Positions 57,422 to 64,000 of a stretch of DNA of 64,000 bases are shown piece after piece. A program made the position numbers and the translations under genes. Where the stretch lies: contig CAZCOB010000006.1 in assembly GCA_964500415.1 (NCBI GenBank), forward strand, positions 16,302-80,301. The letters run 5' to 3'. The notes under the pieces are model-generated. The model made no database searches. It saw only the letters and a list, made by a program, of their open reading frames with translations, and was not told the origin of the DNA. Within the stretch, counting starts at the first letter, position 1, and each line of letters opens with the position of its first letter. The DNA comes from JAFGPF01 sp964500415 (GTDB lineage Bacteria; Chloroflexota; Dehalococcoidia; Dehalococcoidales; RBG-16-60-22).

Positions 57422-58693
57422 CTACTTTCTCTCGATAATCGTGGCCATTCCCTGACCGCCACCGATGCATAGCGTCGCCAGACCTAACTGCAGGTTTCGG
57501 CGTTGCATCTCATAGGCGAGTGTTACCAGAATCCTGGCGCCGGTGCAGCCGATGGGGTGACCCAGCGATATTCCGCCGCCGTGGAGATTCGTTTTACTCA
57601 TATCGAAATTCATCTCTCTGATGCATCCAATCGACTGCGAGGCGAAGGCTTCATTAAGCTCCACGTAGTCGATATCTTTAAGGGTAAGTCCGGCCAGCTT
57701 TAGTACTTTTTTGGTGGCCGGTATTACGCCCAGACCCATGTAAGCCGGGTCGACAGCGCCGGCGGCATAAGCCCGGATGGTAGCCATCGGCTTCAGGCCG
57801 AGTTCCTCGGCTTTCTCCGCTGACGTTATTACCAGGGCGGCTCCGGCATCAGTGATGGCCGAAGCGTTACCGGCGGTGACGGCACCATCGGCTTTAAACA
57901 CTGTCGGCAGCTTACCCAGTAGTTCCATCGAGGTCTCTCTGGGGTGTTCATCGGTATCGAACATCTTGGTCTCGCGCTTTACTTTAACTTCCACCGGCAC
58001 AATTTCTTCCTTGAAGATGCCGTTTTTAGTGGCTGACAGCGCGCGGTTATTGCTCTCCAGGGCAAAGGCATCCTGCTCTTCCCTGAAAATGCCATACTTT
58101 TCGGCGATGTTCTCTGAAGTCACGCCCATATGGTAGTTGTAGAATATCTCCCACAGTCCGTCGTAGACCATGCCATCGACCATCTCGGCATTAAACATCC
58201 TGGCTCCCCAGCGCATTTTGGGGACGTAGTAGGGGACGGCGCTCATGTTTTCGATACCGCCGGCCACGATGACCTCGGCCTCGCCGGCTTTAATTGCCTG
58301 AGCTGCCAGGGCTACGGCCTTCATGCCGGAGGCACATATTTTGTTTACCGTAAAGGCATTGACTTCCTTGGGGATGCCCGCGTAGATAGCTGCTTGGCGG
58401 GCGGGATTCTGCCCCTGACCCGCTTGGACAACATTTCCCATGATTACCTCGTCGATGAGGACTTCTTGGAGCGAATCGTCCCAGTTATAATATTTCTTCT
58501 CCAGTTCGATAAGTCCTTCATTTTTCAGTGACTCCGGTGCGTAGCTGACGTCTCCCTTCGGTTTAAGTCCTGCTTTCCTGAGTGCCCCCTGGATAACGAT
58601 ACTACCCAGCTTTGCCGCCGGTACGTCCTGCAGGGCACCACCGTAATTGCCTATCGCTGTTCTAACACCGCTGACAATGACAGCTTCTCTCAT
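57422..58693 (-). CDS. Thiolase (acetyl-CoA C-acetyltransferase type) with N-terminal insertion
   Basis: 423 residues, about 30 longer than typical. Nucleophile Cys in NKICASGMKAVALAAQAIK, GGIENMSAVPYYVPKMRWGA, then NEAFASQSIGCIREMN, HGGGISLGHPIGCTGARILV (catalytic His) and CIGGGQGMATII (second Cys). After LRKAGLKPKG there is an extra stretch (residues about 46-72, DVSYAPESLKNEGLIELEKK and on) before DEVIMGNVVQAGQGQNPARQ, where normal thiolases have a few residues. Makes or cleaves acetoacetyl-CoA; direction cannot be told. First of three genes for C4 acyl-CoA chemistry. Confidence 0.93.
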   Translation of the reverse strand: MREAVIVSGVRTAIGNYGGALQDVPAAKLGSIVIQGALRKAGLKPKGDVSYAPESLKNEGLIELEKKYYNWDDSLQEVLIDEVIMGNVVQAGQGQNPARQAAIYAGIPKEVNAFTVNKICASGMKAVALAAQAIKAGEAEVIVAGGIENMSAVPYYVPKMRWGARMFNAEMVDGMVYDGLWEIFYNYHMGVTSENIAEKYGIFREEQDAFALESNNRALSATKNGIFKEEIVPVEVKVKRETKMFDTDEHPRETSMELLGKLPTVFKADGAVTAGNASAITDAGAALVITSAEKAEELGLKPMATIRAYAAGAVDPAYMGLGVIPATKKVLKLAGLTLKDIDYVELNEAFASQSIGCIREMNFDMSKTNLHGGGISLGHPIGCTGARILVTLAYEMQRRNLQLGLATLCIGGGQGMATIIERK

Positions 58694-58753
58694 GTGTTTT
58701 CTCCTTTCATTCGGTTAATTGTGGGATTTTTATAGTAACAATGATAGTTATGT

Positions 58754-59512
58754 CTAGAAAGTGAAAAGTCCGGCACCGCCGCTAACCTCGATGGCTTCAC
58801 CGGTGATATAGCTCGATTCCTCGGAGGCCAGGAAGACGAGTACGTTACTGAGTTCCTGCGGGGTGCCCGTTCGGCGCATGGCCATGCGCTTGACGATACG
58901 CTCCTGGAATTCCGGGGCTACTTCGTGCCAGCTGCCGCCATCGAACACCCCGAGTACGATGGCGTTGGCCGTAACGCCCTTACGGGCTCCCTCCAGGGCG
59001 GCCGTCTTGGTGAGGCCGATAAGTCCTGCCTTGGTCGTGGCGTAGCTGCACTGGCCGGCGCCACCCATGGTACCGGCGATGGAGGAGATATTTATGATAC
59101 GCCCCCAGCCCCGCTCCAGCATACCCGGCATACAGCACTTGATAGTATTAAACGGGCCATTCAGGTTGATGCTTAAATCCCTTGCCCAGTCTTGAATTTT
59201 CATCCTGGCGATAGTTGCCGCCCGCACAATACCGTAGGCGGCGTTGTTGACGAGGATATCAACGGGTCCCAGCATCTTCTCCACTTTACTGACGGCAGCT
59301 TCAACCTCATCTATATTGGCGATATCCATTGCCACGGCCAGCGCCTGCCTTCCCAGGGCCTTGATTTCCTTAACCACTTCTTCTGCTTTTTCCATGTGGC
59401 TGTGATAAGCGACGGCAACGTTGCAGCCGGCCCTGGCCAGGGAGAGGCAATGTACTCTCCCCAGCCCTCCGGAGCCACCCGTGACTAATGCCACTTTCCC
59501 TTCGATACCCAT
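58754..59512 (-). CDS. Short-chain dehydrogenase/reductase, acetoacetyl-CoA or 3-oxoacyl reductase type
   Basis: 252 residues. NAD(P)-binding ALVTGGSGGLGRVHCLSLAR near residue 10, DILVNNAAYGIV, active-site Ser in INISSIAGTMGG and the YxxxK motif in QCSYATTKAGLIGLTKTAAL. The end EVSGGAGLFTF is typical for FabG/PhaB-type enzymes. Between the thiolase and the 3-hydroxyacyl-CoA dehydrogenase genes, it likely acts on 3-oxoacyl-CoA. Confidence 0.9.
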   Translation of the reverse strand: MGIEGKVALVTGGSGGLGRVHCLSLARAGCNVAVAYHSHMEKAEEVVKEIKALGRQALAVAMDIANIDEVEAAVSKVEKMLGPVDILVNNAAYGIVRAATIARMKIQDWARDLSINLNGPFNTIKCCMPGMLERGWGRIINISSIAGTMGGAGQCSYATTKAGLIGLTKTAALEGARKGVTANAIVLGVFDGGSWHEVAPEFQERIVKRMAMRRTGTPQELSNVLVFLASEESSYITGEAIEVSGGAGLFTF

Positions 59513-59570
59513 CGTTCTTCTCCTTTAGTGATTATCGTTAGAATAACCGGAGACAAACGTGACTTTCCAG

Positions 59571-60431
59571 TTATGGATTATATTCGTAAAAGCCCTTACC
59601 CGTTTTCCGCCCGAGTTGCCCGGCGGCAACCATATTCTTAAGGAGCGCCGGAGCGGCATATTGCTCGTCCCCAAGCTTATCGTAAATGCCGTTGGCGATA
59701 AAGAGGAACGTATCCAGACCGATAAGGTCGGCCAGTGCCAGCGGTCCCATCGGGTAATTCAAGCCCAGGGACATCGCGGTATCAATATCTCTGGCGGTGG
59801 CAATGCCGGATTCTACCATGCGGATAGCGTTAATGATTTGCGGCGTCATGAGGCGGTTGACGATAAAACCGGGAGAATCCTGAACTATAACGAATGTCTT
59901 GCCCAGAGACTCCCCGAGTTTCTTAGCTGTCTCCAGAGTCGTTTCGCTGGTAGCGTCGGTTCTGATAATTTCCAGGAGTTTCATCACCGGCACGGGATTG
60001 AAGAAGTGCATTCCCAGCACCCTGTCCGGTCTTCCGGTAGCCGCCGCTATTTCTGTAACAGAGAGACAGGAAGTATTGGTGGCGAGTATGGTGCGTTCCG
60101 GGCAGACCCTGTCCAGCTCGCCGAATATTTTCTTCTTCAAGTCCAGGTTCTCGATAGCGGCTTCGATTACCAGGTCGCAATTGCGGAAATCGCCGGTATC
60201 GGTGGTTCCCTTGAGGCGTCCCAGGATGGCATTCCTTTCCTCAGATGTTATTCTCTGCTTCTGTACACTCCTCTCCAGCGAGGACTCGATTGCCCCCAGG
60301 CCCTTCTTCAGGAGCTCGTCACTTACTTCGGAGACGACGACCGTATATCCTGCTCGGGCGCATACCTGGGCAATACCGCCGCCCATCTGGCCGCAGCCGG
60401 CCACTCCGATTTTACTGATTCCCGTAAGCAT
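59571..60431 (-). CDS. 3-hydroxybutyryl-CoA dehydrogenase
   Basis: 286 residues. Rossmann loop IGVAGCGQMGGGIAQVCARA at the start; catalytic His in LGMHFFNPVPVMKLLEIIRT with the partner Glu in VIEAAIENLDLKK; DSPGFIVNRLMTPQIINAI and the C-terminal domain GLNYPMGPLALADLIGLDTF. The length fits the free-standing bacterial enzyme. Having both this NAD-type enzyme and the SDR reductase beside one thiolase suggests two routes at the 3-hydroxy step. Confidence 0.95.
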   Translation of the reverse strand: MLTGISKIGVAGCGQMGGGIAQVCARAGYTVVVSEVSDELLKKGLGAIESSLERSVQKQRITSEERNAILGRLKGTTDTGDFRNCDLVIEAAIENLDLKKKIFGELDRVCPERTILATNTSCLSVTEIAAATGRPDRVLGMHFFNPVPVMKLLEIIRTDATSETTLETAKKLGESLGKTFVIVQDSPGFIVNRLMTPQIINAIRMVESGIATARDIDTAMSLGLNYPMGPLALADLIGLDTFLFIANGIYDKLGDEQYAAPALLKNMVAAGQLGRKTGKGFYEYNP

Positions 60432-60574
60432 AGCACCCTTTTTTACGTCTGGATATTACTTTATCGGGTGGCTTATTTCAAGAAGGATAATTATGATTCT
60501 AATTTTAACACAGGGGGGGAAACGGCGTCAAAAAAGATGAGGTATATTTTGTTAAAATAAATGTATTTGTATTA

Positions 60575-60603
60575 TTGCAATTATAACAATAAAATGATAT
60601 ATT
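60575..60603 (+). promoter_or_regulatory. Sigma70-type promoter of the tupABC genes
   Basis: TTGCAA (60575-60580), 17 bases, TATATT (60598-60603), in an AT-rich stretch. It lies 24 bases before the tupA ATG, which has an AAGGAGG at seven bases, so the untranslated leader is very short. Confidence 0.6.
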
Positions 60604-60626
60604 AGTAAGAAAAAGGAGGATAGACC

Positions 60627-61598
60627 ATGTATTCATCGTTAAGAAAAAGAAGTAAAATTGCAGGTGCTTTGCTAAGCATTATTTTACTGGCCGGTCTGGT
60701 TCCCACCGTAATCGGCTGTACCGCCGAAGAGGCAGAAGCACAGTATCCCCTGCACGACCCTCTGGTGAGGTTTAAAATTGCCACCACCACCAGCCTTTAC
60801 GATACGGGCCTCTGGTATCACCTGGAGCCGATATTCGAAGAGCTGGCTAACGTGGAAATGGATATCGTCTATGCCGGCACCGGAATTGCTCTTGAGTACG
60901 GTAGAAGAGGCGATGTCGATGCCATTATTGTACATGATAGAGCCAGAGAAGATGTGTTCATAGCTGATGGTTACGGCATTAACCGCCGTAACTTTGCCTA
61001 TAATTTCTTCCTGATTGCCGGGCCTGAGGGTGACCCGGCCGGAATCACGGGTTTATCAGCGGCTGAGTCATTCGAGAAATTGTATGACGAAGGTATGAAG
61101 GGCACAGTTAAGTTCGTTTCCCGTGGTGATGATTCTGGTACCCATGCAAAGGAAAAACTTATCTGGAAGGAAGCCGGATTCGACTACGAAGAAATCCAGG
61201 GTTCGGGCGATGGGTATGTTGAAGCCGGAAAGGGAATGGGGCCTACCCTGCTGATGGCTAACGAGATGCAGGCATACGTCCTGGCGGATATTTCGACTTT
61301 CCTGGCTTATAACTTAAAGGCTGACCTGGATATAGTGTCGCTGGTAGAAAAAGACCCTATATTTCTCAATGTCTATGCCGCCATAGCCATAAATCCGGAG
61401 AGCTACCCCAAGACCAAAATCGATATCGCTAATCGGTTCATCAACTGGCTTATCTCTGATGAGGTTCAGGAGATAATCGGCACTTACGGGACAGCGGAAT
61501 ACGGGCGCTCTTTATTCTACCCAATTGCCACCTGTGATATGCCCGGGTGTCCGCCGGTTGAGGACTATACCACGCCTGTTCCGGTATACAGTAAATAG
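60627..61598 (+). CDS. tupA: Tungstate ABC transporter substrate-binding lipoprotein TupA
   Basis: 323 residues. Signal sequence with basic start (SLRKRSKIAGALLSIILLAG) and a lipobox VIGC, so it is anchored to the outer face of the membrane. The mature part opens FKIATTTSLYDTGLWYHLEP, the TTTS motif of TupA-type tungstate binders, then AGTGIALEYGRRGDVDAIIV, VKFVSRGDDSGTHAKEKLIW and GPTLLMANEMQAYVLADIST. Tungsten serves formate dehydrogenases and aldehyde oxidoreductases in anaerobes. Confidence 0.93.
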   Translation: MYSSLRKRSKIAGALLSIILLAGLVPTVIGCTAEEAEAQYPLHDPLVRFKIATTTSLYDTGLWYHLEPIFEELANVEMDIVYAGTGIALEYGRRGDVDAIIVHDRAREDVFIADGYGINRRNFAYNFFLIAGPEGDPAGITGLSAAESFEKLYDEGMKGTVKFVSRGDDSGTHAKEKLIWKEAGFDYEEIQGSGDGYVEAGKGMGPTLLMANEMQAYVLADISTFLAYNLKADLDIVSLVEKDPIFLNVYAAIAINPESYPKTKIDIANRFINWLISDEVQEIIGTYGTAEYGRSLFYPIATCDMPGCPPVEDYTTPVPVYSK

Positions 61599-61624
61599 AA
61601 TACTCATGACGGAGTTTTAATCAA

Positions 61625-62311
61625 TTGACAGAATTATGGAACGGCCTGGTAAAAGCCGTAGAGCTCATCGTTACCCTTGACCCGGAGGTTATGCAGATAG
61701 CCGGGAGGTCTTTGATGATATCCGTATCCTCGGCTGTCATCGGGTCTGTTATCTGTATACCAGTCGCCTGTTTAATTCACTTCAACCGGTTCCACGGTAA
61801 GAGGTTCCTAGTCAGTCTGATTCAGACATTCTACAGCGTCCCGACTGTCGCTATCGGACTCTTTGTCTTCGTTTTCATTTCCCGGGCGGGACCGCTGGGT
61901 GGACTCGGTATACTTTTTACCCCTACGGCAATCGTCGTGGGGCAGGTGATTCTGATTACACCGATATTGCTGGGTTTAACTATTTCCGCTCTCAATAGTG
62001 TGGACCGGGCGATTCTGGATACAGCCCGTTCCCTGGGAGCCAGTGGCTGGCAGATGGCGGTACTTGTCATTAAAGAGGCGAGGTTTGCCGTCATGGCGGC
62101 GGTCATCATGGGATTCGGCCGGGCTATATCCGAGGTGGGTATATCCCTTATGGTAGGCGGTAACATCAGGGGCTTTACGCGTGTTATCACCACGGCCATT
62201 TCGCTGGAAACATCCAAGGGCGATATCGAACTGTCCCTGGCGCTGGGAATTATCCTCATTTTCATAGCCTTGGTGGTTAATATTGTCATGAACAGGATAC
62301 AGCAGAGGTAA
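61625..62311 (+). CDS. tupB: Tungstate ABC transporter permease TupB
   Basis: 228 residues from TTG 61625; the ATG within the next few bases is out of frame. About five to six membrane helices. The inner-membrane ABC permease signature is DTARSLGASGWQMAVLVIKE, followed by VMAAVIMGFGRAISEVGISL and MVGGNIRGFTR, typical of TupB. It lies 26 bases after tupA and three before tupC. Confidence 0.93.
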   Translation: MTELWNGLVKAVELIVTLDPEVMQIAGRSLMISVSSAVIGSVICIPVACLIHFNRFHGKRFLVSLIQTFYSVPTVAIGLFVFVFISRAGPLGGLGILFTPTAIVVGQVILITPILLGLTISALNSVDRAILDTARSLGASGWQMAVLVIKEARFAVMAAVIMGFGRAISEVGISLMVGGNIRGFTRVITTAISLETSKGDIELSLALGIILIFIALVVNIVMNRIQQR

Positions 62312-62314
62312 ATC

Positions 62315-63394
62315 ATGCCCTTAATAGAAACGAGAGACCTGTGGCAGCGGAGGGACGGACATGACATCCTGAAAAATATCAACCTGAGGGTCGAACGCGG
62401 GGAAATTTTCGCCTTAATCGGTCCTACCGGTGCCGGTAAGACGACACTACTACGCCTTATCGATATGCTGGATATACCGGCGGAGGGGAAAGTATTTTTT
62501 AACGGTACTGATATTAACTCCTCCGATAAGGTCAGGCTGGAAACACGCCGCAAGATGGCGTTCGTGCTCCAGAAGCCAGTGGTTTTCAATGCCAGTGTTT
62601 ATGAGAATATCGCCTGCGGATTGAGGTGGCGCGGCGTGAATAGTCGGGATATTCACAAAGAAGTGGACGGTATTGTGGAAACGGTAGAGCTAAAATCGTA
62701 TAAATACAGAAATGCCCGTACGCTTTCCGGGGGAGAGGTGCAGAGAGTGGCAATAGCCCGAGCGATTGCCGTCCAGCCGGAGGTATTGCTCCTGGATGAA
62801 CCAACCGCTAATCTCGACCCGGTTTCGGCTTCCAAAATAGAAGATTTAATAGCCGGTATCATCAAACGGGAGACCATCACCGTTATCATGGCGACTCACG
62901 ATATGTCCCAGGGGCAGCGTCTTGCCGACAGGATTGGCGTACTCGTTAATGGCGAGATGGTTCAAACTGGCGGTTTGCATGAGATATTTACTTCTCCCAG
63001 AAACAAGCAGGTGGCAGAGTTAGTTGGTATGGAAAACATCATCGACGGTGTGGTTACATCCAATGTGGGTGAAATGGCGACCATAGACATCAATGGCAGG
63101 GTAATAGAGGCTGTCACCGATTTCGATGTGGGGGTAGAAGTCTCGGTCTGTATGCGTCCGGAAGATATCACCGTAGCTCTTTCCAGGATATCGAGCAGTG
63201 CCCGGAATTCGATGGCTGGTAACATAACCTGGACGGTATCCACCGGCCCGCTCTGCCGTGTGGAAATCGACTGCGGATTTCCGCTGGTAGCGCTGGTTAC
63301 CAGAAGGTCCGCTGAGGAAATGAGGCTGAAAAAGGGAACACAGGTTTTTGCTAACTTTAAAGCCGTGAGTATCCACGTTCTCAGGCGAAATTGA
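62315..63394 (+). CDS. tupC: Tungstate ABC transporter ATPase TupC
   Basis: 359 residues. Walker A LIGPTGAGKTTLLRLID, Q-loop FVLQKPVVFNASVYENI, ABC signature ARTLSGGEVQRVAIARAIAV, Walker B LLLDEPTANLDPVSASKIED and H-loop MATHDMSQGQRLADRIG. After about residue 245 there is a C-terminal TOBE-like domain (VMPED-type sequence VCMRPEDITVALSR then RVEIDCGFPLVALVT), which in related importers can bind the oxyanion and regulate transport. Confidence 0.94.
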   Translation: MPLIETRDLWQRRDGHDILKNINLRVERGEIFALIGPTGAGKTTLLRLIDMLDIPAEGKVFFNGTDINSSDKVRLETRRKMAFVLQKPVVFNASVYENIACGLRWRGVNSRDIHKEVDGIVETVELKSYKYRNARTLSGGEVQRVAIARAIAVQPEVLLLDEPTANLDPVSASKIEDLIAGIIKRETITVIMATHDMSQGQRLADRIGVLVNGEMVQTGGLHEIFTSPRNKQVAELVGMENIIDGVVTSNVGEMATIDINGRVIEAVTDFDVGVEVSVCMRPEDITVALSRISSSARNSMAGNITWTVSTGPLCRVEIDCGFPLVALVTRRSAEEMRLKKGTQVFANFKAVSIHVLRRN

Positions 63395-63430
63395 CACCCA
63401 GATAGAATTGATGATATATTTTTCTATGCT

Positions 63431-63467
63431 GGCAGCGTAGCTCAGTGGTAGAGCAGGGGACTCATAA
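63431..63467 (+). tRNA. 5' half of tRNA-Met(CAT), interrupted after the anticodon loop
   Basis: GGCAGCG acceptor strand, TA, D-stem GCTC and GAGC around an AGTGGTA loop, then GGGGA and the loop CTCATAA with anticodon CAT at 63463-63465. The stem should close with TCCCC, but TTCTA follows, and there is no variable loop, T-arm or 3' acceptor strand (CGCTGCC) within the remaining 530 bases. It therefore looks like a tRNA split by an integrated element, with the other half outside the window. A tRNA intron is a less likely reading. Confidence 0.65.
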
Positions 63468-64000
63468 TTCTAAGCCAGGTATGCCGATAGGTGCCGTCAG
63501 ATACAAATTAGAACCTTTGTGTCAGTTGCCAAAAACCCGTTTTGAAGCTAAAGTGCTTTTTGGTGACATCCTGTCCCTTTTGGTTTGTCGCCAAAATGTC
63601 GCCAAAAATGGTGTCTTTTCTTGGCTGCCGGGCTACCAGCGGTGAGATTCCAACCAAGGGACTTCAGCCGCTGATAAAATTTCTTGTGCCAAGAAAACTT
63701 TTCACTATATGATTTACCCCTGTGCTGGGGTGTGCTAAATAGTTTGTCGGCAAAATGGAAGACCGTTAAGCTAGAGCTTCGGTATGCTTAGCGCCTCCGC
63801 GGTGGGGAATCGTTAAATAGCCCATCGGCAGTGGTGGGGATGGTGGCCTCGTGATGCTGCTCTCCTTTTATCATCACAGCCTTTGTGGCTGTTGTCATTA
63901 CAAGCGCAGGCACAGGCTTAACCTCTCGTCAATTTGTATCGTTCTGCCTAGTCCCAATAGCAAATGGGGCCGGGGTTGTTACTATTTGATAGGCGCTTTA
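63468..64000. other. Non-coding right end, likely attachment region of an integrated element
   Basis: No convincing protein gene in about 530 bases. It holds a group of TGTCGCCAAAAA-like repeats at 63525-63608, another close match at 63745-63755, and a large hairpin-capable stretch around 63638-63675 (CAGCGG ... CCGCTG). Base composition and word use differ from the tup genes. The short frames in it have no family match. An integrase gene would be expected to the right, out of view. Confidence 0.4.
63525..63608. repeat. Four copies of a TGTCGCCAAAAA-like motif
   Basis: GTTGCCAAAAA (63525-63535), the inverse TTTTTGGTGACA (63557-63568), and two tandem copies TGTCGCCAAAA and TGTCGCCAAAAA (63586-63608). 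A fifth near-match, TGTCGGCAAAA, lies at 63745-63755. Such spaced direct and inverted copies beside a tRNA fragment resemble arm-type binding sites of a tyrosine recombinase. Confidence 0.5.

Noticed and set aside
63445..63645. 66-codon + strand frame starting in the tRNA fragment
   Set aside because: It begins inside the tRNA sequence, lacks a ribosome binding site and runs through the repeat cluster; it is better explained as non-coding attachment DNA.
63788..63913. 41-codon - strand frame from GTG with a GAGAGG upstream
   Set aside because: Plausible ribosome binding site, but very short, no family match and in a region that otherwise looks non-coding. Left out for lack of support.
63468..64000. 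Group I intron in the tRNA-Met anticodon loop
   Set aside because: Such introns exist in tRNA genes, but I could not find a convincing conserved P7/P3 core, and no 3' exon with T-arm and acceptor strand appears by the window end. A covariance search would decide.
1..64000. CRISPR array, toxin-antitoxin or phage-defence genes
   Set aside because: No regularly spaced repeats of 24-40 bases and no cas, restriction-modification or toxin-antitoxin proteins were seen among the coding regions.

Overview
The window looks like a chromosomal segment of an anaerobic Chloroflexota bacterium, most likely class Dehalococcoidia. This is an inference from several things: the protein sequences look like that group; a complete S10/spc/alpha ribosomal operon sits back to back with an aro gene run, an arrangement I recall from Dehalococcoides relatives but could not check; an ECF sigma factor is fused to a bifunctional-nuclease domain; and there is a tungstate ABC transporter. 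Many starts are TTG or GTG, and neighbouring genes commonly overlap by 1-20 bases. No 16S rRNA is present to settle the taxonomy.

Layout. 1-4.3 kb (+ strand): the 3' part of metK, a dispersed hairpin repeat, a frameshifted 2TM-domain gene, a phosphoglucomutase/phosphomannomutase with an apparent ATA start, and a phosphoglucose/phosphomannose isomerase. 4.3-24.6 kb (- strand): one continuous 37-gene operon, rpsL-rpsG-fusA, then S10, spc and alpha, then secY-adk-map-infA-rpmJ, then rpoA-rplQ-truA-rplM-rpsI. It has a sigma70-type promoter and a leader hairpin upstream and a strong intrinsic terminator downstream. There is no tuf between fusA and rpsJ. 24.8-31.8 kb (+ strand): two AT-rich small membrane proteins and then aroB-aroD-aroE-aroK-aroA-aroC-pheA, which is the shikimate pathway without DAHP synthase, plus the first steps to phenylalanine.

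32-37.2 kb: the sigma/BFN fusion gene (+), then on the - strand a small unknown gene with rho, fructose-6-phosphate aldolase/transaldolase, and pyrG behind a consensus promoter. 37.5-44.8 kb (+ strand): glyA, a cysteine-synthase-like remnant, an RNase H-fold exonuclease, prs-DUF2007-secA, and three poorly characterised genes including a free-standing PolX-type N-terminal domain. 44.8-56.1 kb (- strand): uspA-valS, two paralogous membrane proteins, a split coaC/coaB pair, coaX, nnr, a nitroreductase, a Mut7-C protein, an MBL-fold hydrolase, a queuosine-precursor transporter and corA. 56.3-57.4 kb (+ strand): two very small proteins and a SnoaL-like protein, with two intrinsic terminators. 57.4-60.4 kb (- strand): thiolase, short-chain reductase and 3-hydroxyacyl-CoA dehydrogenase. 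60.6-63.4 kb (+ strand): the tupABC tungstate importer.

The last 600 bases begin with the 5' half of a tRNA-Met(CAT) that stops making sense in the anticodon stem. It is followed by a cluster of TGTCGCCAAAAA-type repeats and no convincing genes, which looks like the attachment end of an integrated element extending past the right edge. Most of the window is core metabolism. The most unusual items are the sigma/BFN fusion with a perfect internal ribosome binding site, the interrupted tRNA with arm-like repeats, the long charged extensions on S3, RpoA and AroA, and the orphan cassette after secA.
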